Positions 23,033 to 33,493 of a stretch of DNA of 64,000 nt are shown in pieces. Where the stretch lies: contig JADLSH010000057.1 in NCBI GenBank assembly GCA_016169945.1, positions 62,001-126,000 of the forward strand, given 5' to 3'. Numbering within the stretch: the first letter of the stretch is position 1; each line of letters begins with the position of its first letter. A model generated the notes under the pieces. The model worked only from the letters and a program-made list of their open reading frames with translations. It made no database searches and was not told the origin of the DNA. A program made the position numbers and the translations under genes. Source of the stretch: Trachythela sp. YZ-2020. Lineage: Eukaryota; Cnidaria; Anthozoa; Malacalcyonacea; Clavulariidae.

Positions 23033-25654
23033 ATGTTGTCTTTGAGATTTGTGAAAGTTCGTGCTGTCTTCTTGTTGATAGTTGTGCAATGGTTCATGTT
23101 TACAGACGTTAAGGTAACACATTTTAAAGTTTTAAACTTTTAATATTGAACAACGCAGGAAGGTTTGCCCTGAATATATTTGGCCAAAAAGACGGCCGTT
23201 GGCATGAAATTGGTTTTGAATTTTTGAATTTAGTCTATCTCGAGGAGAAATTCAACTTGAAACTGTTTTTAAACATTACATACATAAACTTTTCGCAATC
23301 CCATAAGGCCATATTCTGAACTTTGCATGCAAATATTCAGTCTTAGTTAATTCTATTTATGACGTAGACATGTCTTGTACGTGGTCTTTGAGTAGGGACT
23401 GTCCTTGCTAGTTATTAACATTAACTGATGTAAATTAATTAATGTGTAGCATTGTAATACCACAGTAACATAATTTGATATAGGCATAATACAGCATTAT
23501 ACTGTTACTAACACAGTAATTACTGTTACTAACACATTATACGATTTATTAACACAGTAATTTTTCACTAAGTTTGGGCAGGCGCCTTGCATGGTTCTTA
23601 CAGTCCCGTTTGCGCCTCGCCCATTTAGGGTCTTTGTTTTACCTGTTTAAGTATATTTACTTATATAACTCTTTGTAAATATACTTTAGTGGACCTAGTA
23701 AAGACAATAATAAATAAATCCAAGAAATATTATCACGTCAGTCCACTTCTACGTCAACTCAATTGGCTTCCTGTCGACCAACTCCTGTACTTCAGGGACG
23801 CTGTCATGACCTACAAATGTGTTGACATAACCTTGCACCTGACTACCTCCGTGACAAGTTAAGAAAAAATCTTCAATCCATAACCGTAGGACTCGTAAAT
23901 ATATGACTCACTGCAGATACCCTTATTTAAATCTGCTGCTGGGCAACGGTCGTTTACCTATAGGGCTGTTAACAAATGGAACAATATAAACAAGGACCTA
24001 AAAGATAGCTCGTCACTCAAAACTTTTAAGACAGCACTTAAGGAGCATTTGCTCGCCAAAGAAAACATTTAAGGCCTCACTATAAAACTAATTATAAAAC
24101 TTTGTACATGGTCTAAAATAGCTTTTAACACTTACTCATTCGTAACCTTTAACTGTAAATAGAGTTATAAATTCTTAAAAGCTGTAAAAAGTTTCTGAAA
24201 AGCCCTTTCAGGGAGAAACCTATTAAAATATCTATCTATCTATCTATCTATCTATCTAAAACAGAAAATGACCACATTAGATTTTTGACTTTCGATATTT
24301 CGGGCTGCTGTTAAATAATTCATACCAGCAAAAGAATAGAATTCAATCAGCTAGCGAGGACAGATGTAGTGTGAACTATTACCATCAATACTATGGTATT
24401 ATTACAATCAGAAAGGTTTTACATTTCATTTTACAACTTTCGACTCGGTGATAATAATGTATGTATCTAAACTGCTTTTAGACTGAGAATTTTGCAGCAG
24501 CAACTAACAATTACTTAGAGGCATTCCAACAGAAATTCTCGCAGCAAGATGCAATATTTGAAAAGATTGATAAAATATTACTTGGTAAGTTCCATGAGAC
24601 TATATACAAGTTCTTTTGATAGGCTTAATTATTCATTTTTATGTCCCTAAATGAAAGCAACCTTGTGTTAGCAATAGGAAATTGCGTTTTGGCGCGGGAA
24701 ATTCCTATAACCTAAGTTCTTGAAAAAAATCGGGTTTTAAACTTATCATCACTCGTGTGTTATACCGTAAATCTTCTATCTAGCGCCTCCTCGGCGGGGG
24801 TTTATTTATTTCAAGAATCTGTGAAGGAGCTTATTGGAGAGGAGCCGATATTGAGTGAGAAATTCAATTAGCGCAGTACACACGTGTTTTTGTTGTAGAG
24901 CCAGTAGAGGGGAAGGATTGGGCCCTAATAGAGAGAGGGAGTGCGCATTCCAGAGAGGGGGTAACTTTAAAAGTAACTTAATTATTCTATTTTACTAGAT
25001 CTGACCAAATCAGTTTATGGCTCAGAGTTATTCCCAGGAAAGTCCTGTAAAGATATCTTAGCAAGAAATAAATCCTCAATTTCAGGAATTTCCTGGATCA
25101 AACCTGCAGTCAGTAAACCGGCATTTCAAGTTTGTTGTGACATGACAACTGACGGCGGAGGCTGGACCTTGGTTTACAGCTACACCTTTACAAATTACAG
25201 CTATTTTAGTTCAAGAAGCAACGCCGTAACCCCCCGTCCAAACTGGCCTGCCAGTCTTGCCAATGTCCCAATCTCAACCACTCCTCCACTCAGTGAGTCA
25301 TCACTTGGGGCTGTAGACTGGAATCTTTGGAAGAACATTGGGCAAGAGATAATGATTAAGTCAAATATTAATGATTGGATTGTGTGTCAACCAAATGTTG
25401 GAAGTTTGGTCACAAAGAAACGAGGGTCAATGAGTTGTCAGAATATAAAGAACGTGGCAACAGCTTGTAGTGGTGTGGCACCAAATAAAGTTGGTTGGTC
25501 CTTTTCCGGACCATACTTGGCAGCTTCCACGTTATATTATTTCTTTAATGGAAACACACGTTATTACTCCCCAACACATGATCCTTGTGGCTTAGGTCGC
25601 ACTAATCAAAAGAAAGGAGTTTCCAACCCTGGTGGACAAATCTATCTTCGCTAG
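23033..25654 (+). CDS. S1: short secreted fibrinogen-related protein, three exons
   Basis: Exons 23033-23113, 24482-24584 and 24999-25654 join in phase (GTAACA/TTTTAG; GTAAGT/ACTAG) to give about 279 aa. Exon 1 is a signal peptide (MLSLRFVKVRAVFLLIVVQW). Exon 2 is a short helical segment with FSQQDAIFEKIDKILLG, probably a coiled coil. Exon 3 carries the fibrinogen-like domain: SCKDIL, SGISWIKP, an FQVCCDM motif where the paralogues have FQVYCDM, and GGGWTLVYSYTF. The framework AVDWNLWKNIGQEIMIKSN follows, then a variable region, then NPGGQIYLR at the end. The fold assignment rests on the SG-x-Y/W-x-I-x-P...F-x-V-x-CDM-x-T-x-GGGWTL signature of fibrinogen C-terminal/intelectin-type domains. 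The canonical C-terminal fibrinogen calcium site is not evident. It is probably a secreted carbohydrate- or microbe-binding protein (inference). AATAAA lies at 25864. Intron 1 holds a LINE fragment. Confidence 0.85.
23690..24258 (+). mobile_element. 3' end of a non-LTR retrotransposon (LINE), decayed, with TATC microsatellite tail
   Basis: Translation in shifting frames gives words typical of the C-terminal part of LINE reverse transcriptases: LRQLNWLPVDQ, then VMTYKCVD, then RSFTYRAVNKWNNI and LKTFKTALKEHLL. Stops and frame breaks interrupt it. It ends in a (TATC)n tail at 24229-24257, common for CR1/L2-like elements. It sits in intron 1 of S1 and is absent from the same intron of S2 and S3, so it inserted after the duplication or was lost there. 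Confidence 0.75.
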
Positions 25655-26019
25655 AATCCAAATATTTACGTTCAATAGTTTAGTAGTGTATAACACATAC
25701 ACTTGATATAACAGACACTTAATCATCACATAGATATAGCTTCTTTACATAATCTCTAATTTCTAAGACGATATTATTAATACTGATCCACAACGTAGAA
25801 AAAAACATTTCAAATAAACATTTTAACATTAACTTTGTATTAGTAACGGGGTTGTAATCGGGAAATAAACTTCAACTTTTTGCCGTCTATTCTGTAATTC
25901 CGGCACATCACGCAACATAAATTTAGATTTAGGGAACTAGGGTCAATTTAAATGTTCTAAAGCAATCTCGTATACAGTCGTAAGTGCATTTAAGGGAATT
26001 TCCAGTTGAATAACCTGGC

Positions 26020-26102
26020 ATTGGAGTTTGCCTTGTGGCAAATATCGCGAAAATCACAAGAAAGGAGTTTCCAACCCTGGCGGACAAATCTATCTTCGCT
26101 AG
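26020..26102 (+). pseudogene. Terminal fragment of a fibrinogen-related last exon
   Basis: From ccttgtggcaaatatcgcga onward the sequence matches the last about 75 bases of the long-gene terminal exons (best like genes A and B, through NPGGQIYLR and TAG at about 26100). It is followed by the usual 3' flank. Nothing of the upstream domain is present, so it is a duplication remnant about 370 bases after the S1 stop. Confidence 0.8.
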
Positions 26103-26479
26103 AAGCCAAATCATTACATTCAGTAGTTTGTTTTATATAACATATACACTTGATATAACACACAAGTAATCACGACATAGATATAGCTTCTTTATATAAT
26201 CTCTAATTTCTAAGACGATATTATTAATACTGCACGTGAAGCGTTGGTATTATCCACAACATAGAAAAAACACTTCATAAGAAATAGAAAACATTTAAGA
26301 TTGGTGTTAACTTTGTATTAGTAATTGGGTTGTAATCGGAAAATAAACTTCAATTTTTTGCAGTTTAAATTTATTTGAGTAATCCAGGCAGATCACGCAG
26401 CATAAATTTTTATTGGGGGAACTAGTGTCAATTATAAATTTCTTATGCAATCTCGTATACAGTCGTAAGTACATTTAAT

Positions 26480-26830
26480 AAGGGCATTAATTCTTGGTTG
26501 ACTATGGAGTTATAGTCGACGTCATATTTATTACTTCCTGACCCACCTTCGTTTCCAGGGCTTCTCGGATAAGTCGAGAAGATCTGGGAACAAGGATGTT
26601 CCCTTGGCCAAACGGATCGCAGGCTCGGCGGACGAGATTGAGGATATTCTAGATAAATTCGTCCCTAATCCCCCACATCTACACACTGAAACCAGAGGAA
26701 CTAGCAGACTGAGCAGACAAACTATACAGATTGACTGTCACCCTTTCAGAGACAGACTTGGAGCCAGTCTACATTGCCCCCTTCGGGCCAGTGTAAAAAT
26801 ATTGCACATTTGGTAGTACATTTTTTCGTA
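26480..26830. repeat. Conserved spacer module ('cgtttccagggcttctcgg' type)
   Basis: A spacer that recurs after the fibrinogen genes, starting around gacgtcatatttattacttc and continuing through the cgtttccag word. Copies or parts lie near 31770-32080, 35650-35800, 43900-44040, 53160-53250 and 62650-62750. The copy at 26480-26830 and the copy at 31750-32095 are nearly identical. The short open frame in it is not conserved in the shorter copies and is probably not coding. Confidence 0.6.
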
Positions 26831-26834
26831 TTTA

Positions 26835-27370
26835 TGGGAGTGGGAGTGGGAAGTGGGAAGTGGGAAGTGGGAAGTGGGAAGTGGGAAGTGGGAAGTGGGA
26901 GTGGGAATGGGAAGTGGGAAGTGGGAAGTGGGAATGGGAAGTGGGGAGTGGGGAGTGGGGAGTGGGAGTGGGAGTGGGAGTGGGAGTGGGAGTGGGAGTG
27001 GGAGTGGGAGTGGGAGTGGGAGTGGGAGTGGGAGTGGGAGTGGGAGTGGGAGTGGGAGTGGGAGTGGGAGTGGGAGTGGGAGTGGGAGTGGGAGTGGGAG
27101 TGGGAGTGGGAGTGGGAGTGGGAGTGGGAGTGGGAGTGGGAGTGGGAGTGGGAGTGGGAGTGGGAGTGGGAGTGGGAGTGGGAGTGGGAGTGGGAGTGGG
27201 AGTGGGAGTGGGAGTGGGAGTGGGAGTGGGAGTGGGAGTGGGGTGGGTGTGGGGGGGGGGGGGAGTGGGGTGGGAGTGGGGTGGGAGTGGGAGTGGGCGT
27301 GGGGTGGGGTGGGGTGGGAGTGGGGTGGGGTGGGGTGGGGTGGAATGGGGTGGGGTGGGGTGGGGTGATC
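26835..27370. repeat. Hexanucleotide (GGGAGT)n expansion
   Basis: About 300 bases of uninterrupted gggagt (26962-27240) are flanked by related gggaagt and ggggt variants. All six frames are open across it only because of the repeat. The equivalent place in the sister block (after about 32095) lacks it, so the expansion is recent or unstable. G-runs spaced by two bases make G-quadruplex formation plausible. Confidence 0.95.
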
Positions 27371-27444
27371 CGAGTGGGTGGGGTGGGGTGGTTTGGGCCA
27401 TCTGTGGGGTGGGCCCAGGAACGGCTGCGAAAAATGCAACTCTT

Positions 27445-27714
27445 ACGCCTGTATTCTAAAAGCTCACTCACACTCAAAGAGTGGAGGTTCAATCTGAGCT
27501 TCCCTTGAGTATCAGTGCTATTTTTGAATAGCTGGAGGGTGAGTAGTCACATAGTATGGTACGGCACTAACACTCCAGCTATTCAAAAACAGCACTGACA
27601 CTCAAGGGAAGCTCAGATTGAACATCCACTCTTTGAGTGTGAGTGTGAGTGTGAGTGTGAGTGTGAGTGTGAGTGGTGTGAGTGAGCTTTTAGAATACAG
27701 GCGTAAGTCCTCCG
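27445..27714. mobile_element. Palindromic element inserted in SINE, copy 1
   Basis: Ends ACGCCTGTATTCTAAAAGCT and agcttttagaatacaggcgt are inverted. The arms continue through actcaaagagtgg and gttcaatctgagc for about 110 bases, with a short centre around tagtcacatagtatgg. The right arm contains an expanded gtgagt microsatellite. It splits the tRNA-derived SINE whose head is at 27715-27790; the uninterrupted SINE at 10588-10710 shows the empty site. Confidence 0.8.
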
Positions 27715-27795
27715 ACAGGAATCGAACCTGCGGCCCTGCGATTCCGGTGCAGCGCTCTGACCACTGACCTACAGAGTCCAGTTGCCAAGCGTTAA
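27715..27795 (-). mobile_element. tRNA-like SINE head, copy 2
   Basis: On the minus strand it reads like a tRNA gene: A-box-like taggtcagtgg, then gagcgctgcaccggaatcgc, then B-box ggttcgattcc. There is no folded acceptor-stem pair ending in a usual tRNA 3' end, and the sequence continues into a repeat body, so it is a SINE and not a tRNA gene. A near-identical copy is at 32655-32735. Confidence 0.7.
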
Positions 27796-27987
27796 CCGCA
27801 AGTTCATGTATATATATAGATGCGGGTACTGCGGGTTGTGATAAGGTGAACTACAAGATGTTTTTTTTCTGCATCTCACTCGATTGAAATTATGGTGGAA
27901 GGTTTAGGTGGTGGAAGGTTTAGGAGTGAAATAATATATACAATATTTTAGACCTGAACGGGAACTGCTGCGAAAAATGCAACTCTA

Positions 27988-28208
27988 ACGCCTGTATTCT
28001 AAAAGCTCACACTCAAAGAGTGGAGGTTCAATCTGAGTTCCTTGAGTGTCAGTGCTGTTTTTGAATAGCTGGAGAATTAGTGCCGTACAATACTATGTGA
28101 GTACTCACCCTGCAGCTATTCAAAAATAGCAATGACACTCAAGGAAAGCTCAGATTGAACCTCCACTGTTTAAGTATGAGTGTGATTGAGCTTTTAGAAT
28201 ACAGGCGT
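27988..28208. mobile_element. Palindromic element inserted in SINE, copy 2
   Basis: A shorter relative of the 27445-27714 element with the same termini (ACGCCTGTATTC, GAATACAGGCGT) and the same gctattcaaaaatagc-type centre. It is followed by only about 20 bases of SINE head (cctccgacaggaatcgaac) before the S-gene upstream module starts. The SINE head is therefore truncated here. Confidence 0.75.
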
Positions 28209-28545
28209 AAGTCCTCCGACAGGAATCGAACTTTATAGAAAGGCATCAATATTTGGAATAGCCTTGATATAGAAATTAAAAATATGAAGTCCTTTTACTC
28301 TTTCAAAAACATCGGGTACCCGTAATTTCCAGCCGTGAGTGAATTCACTCGTACGTCGTATTTATATAGCTGCATAAGATCATAGTTACTCTTAATCAAA
28401 GCACTCCGTAGGGATCAAAGATAGTTCACCAAGCGATCCATTTAAAACAATGATATACAAGACATTTGGTTAGGTTGCATCATTCAATCAAAGTCATAGA
28501 CCTTGTAAGAGTGAACACTTTTGATCGTTGAAAAGATTAAAAATA

Positions 28546-30328
28546 ATGTTGTCTTTGAGATTTGTGAAAGTTCGTGCTGTCTTCTTGTTGATAGTTGTGC
28601 AATGGTTCATGTTTACAGACGTTAAGGTAACACAATTTAAAGTTTCAATATTGAACAGCGCAGGAAGGTTTGCCCTGAATATGTCTGGCCAAAAAGACGG
28701 CCGTTTGCATGAAATTGGTTTGAATATTTTAATTTAGTCCATCCCGAGGAGAAATTCAACTTGAAATTGTTTTTAAACATTACATACATAAACTTCTCAC
28801 AATCCCATAAGGCCATATTCTGAAAACAGAAAATGACCACATTAGATTTTTGACTTTCGATATTTCGGGCTGCTATAGCAGTTAAATAATTCATACCAGC
28901 AAAAGAATATAATTCAATGTTAATCTGTAAAACATCAGCTAGCGAGGACAGATATAGTGTGAACTATTACCATCAATATTATGGTATTATTACAAATCAG
29001 AAAGGTTTTACATTTCATTTTACAACTTTCGACTCAGCGATAATAATGTGTGTATCTAAACTGCTTTTAGACTGAGGATTTTGCAACGGCAAGTAGCAAT
29101 TTCTTAGGGGAAATACAAGAGAAAATCTCTCAGCAAGATGCAATATTTGAAAGGATTGATAAAATATTATTTGGTAAGTCTCAAGAGATTATACTACAGT
29201 ATACAAGGTCTTTTGACAGGCTTAATTATTCATTTTTATGTCCCTAAATGAAAGCAACCTTGTGTTAGCAACAGGAAAAAACAAACCTTAAAGATCGTTT
29301 TGGCGCGGGAAATTCCTATAACCTAAGTTCTTGAAAATATTCGGGTTTTGAACTTATCATCACTCGTGTGCTATATCGTAAATCCTCTATTTAGCGCCTC
29401 CCCCGACGGGGCTTATTTATTTCAAGCATCTGTGAAAGGACTTATTGGAGAGGAGCCGATATTGAGTAAGAAATGCAATTAGCGCAGTACACATGTGTTT
29501 ATCGTTGTAGAGCAGGTAGAGGGGAAGGGTGGGGGCCCTAATAGAGAGAGGGAGTGCGCATTCCAGGGAGGGGGTCTTTTTGAGAAGGAGGGGGTCTATT
29601 TGAGAGGGAGGGCATAAATATAAGATTTACGGTAACTTTAAAAGTAACTTAATTATTCTATTTTACTAGATCTGACCAAATCAGTTTATGGCTCAGAGTT
29701 ATTCCCAGGAAAGTCATGTAAAGATATACTAGCAAGAAATAAATCCTCAGTTTCAGGAATTTCCTGGATCAAACCTGTAGTCGGTAAACCGGCATTTCAA
29801 GTTTATTGTGACATGACAACTGACGGAGGAGGCTGGACCTTGGTTTACAGCTACACTTTTGCATGGTTCAAGCATTTTAACTCGCCTAGTAACGCCGTAA
29901 CCCCCCGTCCAAACTGGCCTAGCAGCGACGCCGATGTCTCAATCTCAACCACTCCTCCACTCAGAGAGTCATCACGTGGGGCTGTAGACTGGAATCTTTG
30001 GAAGAACATTGGGCAAGAGATAATGATTAAGTCCAATATTAATGATTGGATTGTGTGTAAACCAAATGTTGGAAGTTTGGTCACAAAGAAAGACGGATCA
30101 ATGAGTTGTCGGAATATAAAGAACGTGGCAACTACTTGTAAAGGTATGGCACCAACGAGAGTTGGTTGGTCCCCTGACGGACCATACTTGAAAGGTTCCA
30201 ACTGGATATATTACTATTTTGATGGAAACACAGGTGGTAGCTATCCAGTACATGATCCTTGTGGCCAAAGTTTCACTAATCACAAGACAAACGTTCGCAA
30301 CCCTGGCGGACAAATCTATCTTCGCTAG
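28546..30328 (+). CDS. S2: short secreted fibrinogen-related protein, three exons
   Basis: Exons 28546-28626, 29071-29173 and 29670-30328 join in phase to give 280 aa, with the same splice sites as S1. Exon 1 is a signal peptide nearly identical to S1. Exon 2 is a coiled-coil-like TEDFATASSNF...KISQQDAIFERID. Exon 3 is the fibrinogen-like domain with FQVYCDM, GGGWTL, the invariant AVDWNLWKNIGQEIMIKSN framework and NPGGQIYLR at the end. Compared with S1 and the long genes it differs strongly in the loop after YTF (AWFKHFNSPS), in KGMAPTRVGWSPDGPYLKG, and near the end (GGSYPVHDPCGQSFTNHKTN). The typical AATAAA of the other copies is aatata at about 30567. A second copy of the last exon follows at 30725. 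Confidence 0.88.
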
Positions 30329-30724
30329 AAGCCAAATCTTTACATTCAGTAGTTTGTTTTATATAACACATACACTTGATATAACACAGAAGTAATCACG
30401 ACATAGATATAGCTTCTTTATATAATATCTAATTTCTAAGACGATATTATTAATACTGCACGTGAAGCGTTGCTATAACCACCACATAAAAAAAACACTT
30501 CATAAGAAATAGGAAATATTTAGCATTGGTGTTAACTTTGTATTAGTAATTGGGTTGTAAAAGGAAAATATACTTCAATTTTTTGCAGTTTAAATTTATT
30601 TGAGTAATCCAGGCACATCACGCAGCATAAATTTTTATTGGGGGAACTAGTGTCAATTTAAATTTTCTAAAGAATCTCGTATACAGTCGTAAGTACATTA
30701 CGGGCATTAATTCTATTTTACTAG

Positions 30725-31379
30725 ATCTGACCAAATCAGTTTATGGCTCAGAGTTATTCCCAGGAAAGTCATGTAAAGATATACTAGCAAGAAATAAATC
30801 CTCAGTTTCAGGAATTTCCTGGATCAAACCTGTAGTCGGTAAACCGGCATTTCAAGTTTATTGTGACATGACAACTGACGGAGGAGGCTGGACCTTGGTT
30901 TACAGCTACACTTTGCATGGTTCAAGCATTTTAACTCGCCTAGTAACGCCGTAACCCCCGTCCAAACTGGCCTAGCAGCGACGCCGATGTCTCAATCTCA
31001 ACCACTCCTCCACCAGAGAGTCATCACGTGGGCTGTAGACTGGAATCTTTGGAAGAACATTGGGCAAGAGATAATGATTAAGTCCAATATTAATGATTGG
31101 ATTGTGTGTAAACCAAATGTTGGAAGTTTGGTCACAAAGAAAGACGGATCAATGAGTTGTCGGAATATAAAGAACGTGGCAACTACTTGTAAAGGTATGG
31201 CACCAACGAGAGTTGGTTGGTCCCCTGACGGACCATACTTGAAAGGTTCCAACTGGATATATTACTATTTTGATGGAAACACAGGTGGTAGCTATCCAGT
31301 ACATGATCCTTGTGGCCAAAGTTTCACTAATCACAAGACAAACGTTCGCAACCCTGGCGGACAAATCTATCTTCGCTAG
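30725..31379 (+). pseudogene. S2': tandem duplicate of the S2 terminal exon with four single-base deletions
   Basis: The sequence from the acceptor (ctattttactag) to the stop repeats S2 exon 3 with no substitution noticed in the coding part. It lacks one T (tttt to ttt at about 30911), one C (cccccc to ccccc at about 30955), one T (cactcag to caccag at about 31012) and one G (gggg to ggg at about 31030). The frame is lost soon after GGGWTLVYSYT. No signal-peptide or coiled-coil exon precedes it, so it would be an alternative last exon of S2 if functional. Three of the four deletions are in homopolymers, which also fits unpolished sequence. The rest, from about 31031 to the stop, is an intact open frame. 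Confidence 0.8.
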
Positions 31380-32405
31380 AAGCCAAATCTTTACATTCAG
31401 TAGTTTGTTTTATATAACACATACACTTGATATAACACACAAGTAATCACGACATAGATATAGCTTCTTTATATAATCTCTAATTTCTAAGACGATATTA
31501 TTAATACTGTACGTGAAGCGTTGCTATAACCACCACATAAAAAAAACACTTCATAAGAAATAGAAAACATTTCAGATTAGTGTTAACTTTGTATTAGTAA
31601 TTGGGTTGTAATCGGAAAATAAACTTCAATTTTTTGCAGTTTAAATTTATTTGAGTAATCCAGGCACATCACGCAGCATAAATTTTTATTGGGGGAACTA
31701 GTGTCAATTATAAATTTCTTATGCAATCTCGTATACAGTCGTAAGTACATTACGGGCATTAATTCTTGGTTGACTATGGAGTTAGTCGACGTCATATTTA
31801 TTACTTCCTGACCCACCTTCGTTTCCAGGGCTTCTCGGATAAGTCGAGAAGATCTGGGAACAAGGATGTTCCCTTGGCCAAACGGATCGCAGGCTCGGCG
31901 GACGAGATTGAGGATATTCTAGATAAATTCGTCCCTAATCCCCCACATCTACACACTGAAACCAGAGGAACTAGCAGACTGAGCAGACAAACTATACAGA
32001 TTGACTGTCACCTTTTCAGAGACAGACTTGGAGCCAGTCTACATTGCCCCCTTCGGGCCAGTGTAAAAATATTGCACATTTGGTAGTACATTTTTTCGCA
32101 TTTATGAAGGCATCACCTTTACAGACAATCTATGCCAAAAATTATGGGACATATACTGCAATTTTATACAATTTCATAGCCATAGGCCAAGCGCCCCCCG
32201 TGGCCCCCGTTAAGTGTTGATCCCACAAAATGATTACTTCTTGAAACAGGTGCATGGGATATTTTAGGGAGGGGGGTATTTATAGAAAACACCAATCTCG
32301 TGGCATCTCAGAAGGTAGAAGGTTTAGGTGGTGGATATTTCGAGTGAAATAATACATACAATATTTTAGACCTGAACGGGAACGGCTGCGAAAAATGCAA
32401 CTCTT

Positions 32406-32654
32406 ACGCCTGTATTCTAAAAGCTCACTCACACTCAAAGAGTGGAGGTTCAATCTGAGCTTCCCTTGAGTATCAGTGCTATTTTTGAATAGTGAATAGG
32501 GTGAGTAGTCACATAGTATGGTACGGCACTAACACTCCAGCTATTCAAAAACAGCACTGACACTCAAGGGAAGCTCAGATTGAACCTCCACTCTTTGAGT
32601 GTGAGTGTGAGTGTGAGTGTGAGTGGTGTGAGTGAGCTTTTAGAATACAGGCGT
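32406..32654. mobile_element. Palindromic element inserted in SINE, copy 3
   Basis: Same termini and arms as the copy at 27445-27714, with fewer gtgagt units in the right arm and a small change in the centre (gaatagtgaatagggtgagt). It is followed directly by the tRNA-like SINE head. Confidence 0.8.
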
Positions 32655-32735
32655 AAGTCCTCCGACAGGAATCGAACCTGCGGCCCTGCGATTCCGGTGC
32701 AGCGCTCTGACCACTGACCTACAGAGTCCAGTTGC
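32655..32735 (-). mobile_element. tRNA-like SINE head, copy 3
   Basis: Practically identical to 27715-27795, with the same A-box-like and B-box-like words on the minus strand. It belongs to the duplicated inter-gene block. Confidence 0.7.
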
Positions 32736-32937
32736 CAAGCGTTAACCGCAAGTTCATGTATATATATAGATGCGGGTACTGCGGGTTGTGATAAGGTGAA
32801 CTACAAGATGTTTTTTTTCTGCATCTCACTCGAATGAAATTAAGGTGGAAGGTTTAGGTGGTGGAAGGTTTAGGAGTGAAATAATATATACAATATTTTA
32901 GACCTGAACGGGAACGGCTGCGAAAAATGCAACTCTA

Positions 32938-33162
32938 ACGCCTGTATTGTAAAAGCTCACTCACACTCAAAGAGTGGAGGTTCAATCTGAGTTCCTTGAG
33001 TGTCAGTGCTGTTTTTGAATAGCTGGAGAGTTAGTGCCGTACAATACTATGTGAGTACTCACCCTGCAGCTATTCAAAAATAGCAATGACACTCAAGGAA
33101 AGCTCAGATTGAACCTCCACTGTTTAAGTGTGAGTGTGATTGAGCTTTTAGAATACAGGCGT
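32938..33162. mobile_element. Palindromic element inserted in SINE, copy 4
   Basis: Counterpart of the copy at 27988-28208, including the truncated SINE head just after it. The identical junction shows that the duplication copied an already nested structure. Confidence 0.75.
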
Positions 33163-33493
33163 AAGTCCTCCGACAGGAATCGAACTTTATAGAAAGGCAT
33201 CAATATTTGGAATAGCCTTGATATAGAAATTAAAAATATGAAGTCCTTTTACTCTTTCAAAAACATCGGGTACCCGTAATTTCCAGCCGTGAGTGAATTC
33301 ACTCGCACGTCGTATTTATATAGCTGCATAAGATCATAGTTACTCTTAATCAAAGCACTCCGTAGGGATCAAAGATAGTTCACCAAGCGATCCATTTAAA
33401 ATAATGATATACAAGACATTTGGTTAGGTTGCATCATTCAGTCAAAGACGTTGTCGGAGTGAACACTTTTGATCGTTGAAAAGATTAAAAATA

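Larger units (their letters stand above)
31750..33493. repeat. Second copy of the inter-S-gene block
   Basis: This parallels 26480-28545 element by element: spacer module (31750-32095), poly-C/gtggcccc stretch (about 32190), SINE body, palindromic element, tRNA-like SINE head (32655-32735), second palindromic element, then the conserved 300 bases before the S3 ATG. The main difference is the absence of the GGGAGT hexamer expansion. Confidence 0.75.

Noticed and set aside
26738..27508. Several long open frames (up to about 248 codons) on both strands with dipeptide repeats (WE, GS, GV, PL, PT, HS)
   Set aside because: They exist only because the six-base repeat has no stop in any frame; there is no splice or start context.
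27715..27795. Possible tRNA gene on the minus strand (A-box and B-box like words)
   Set aside because: It continues into a repeat body, is present in multiple truncated copies and lacks a clear acceptor stem, so it was called a SINE.
31766..32086. 106-codon frame, with a 70-codon version at 26604-26816
   Set aside because: It lies in a repeated spacer module; the other copies (about 35690, 43940, 53190, 62690) do not preserve the frame.
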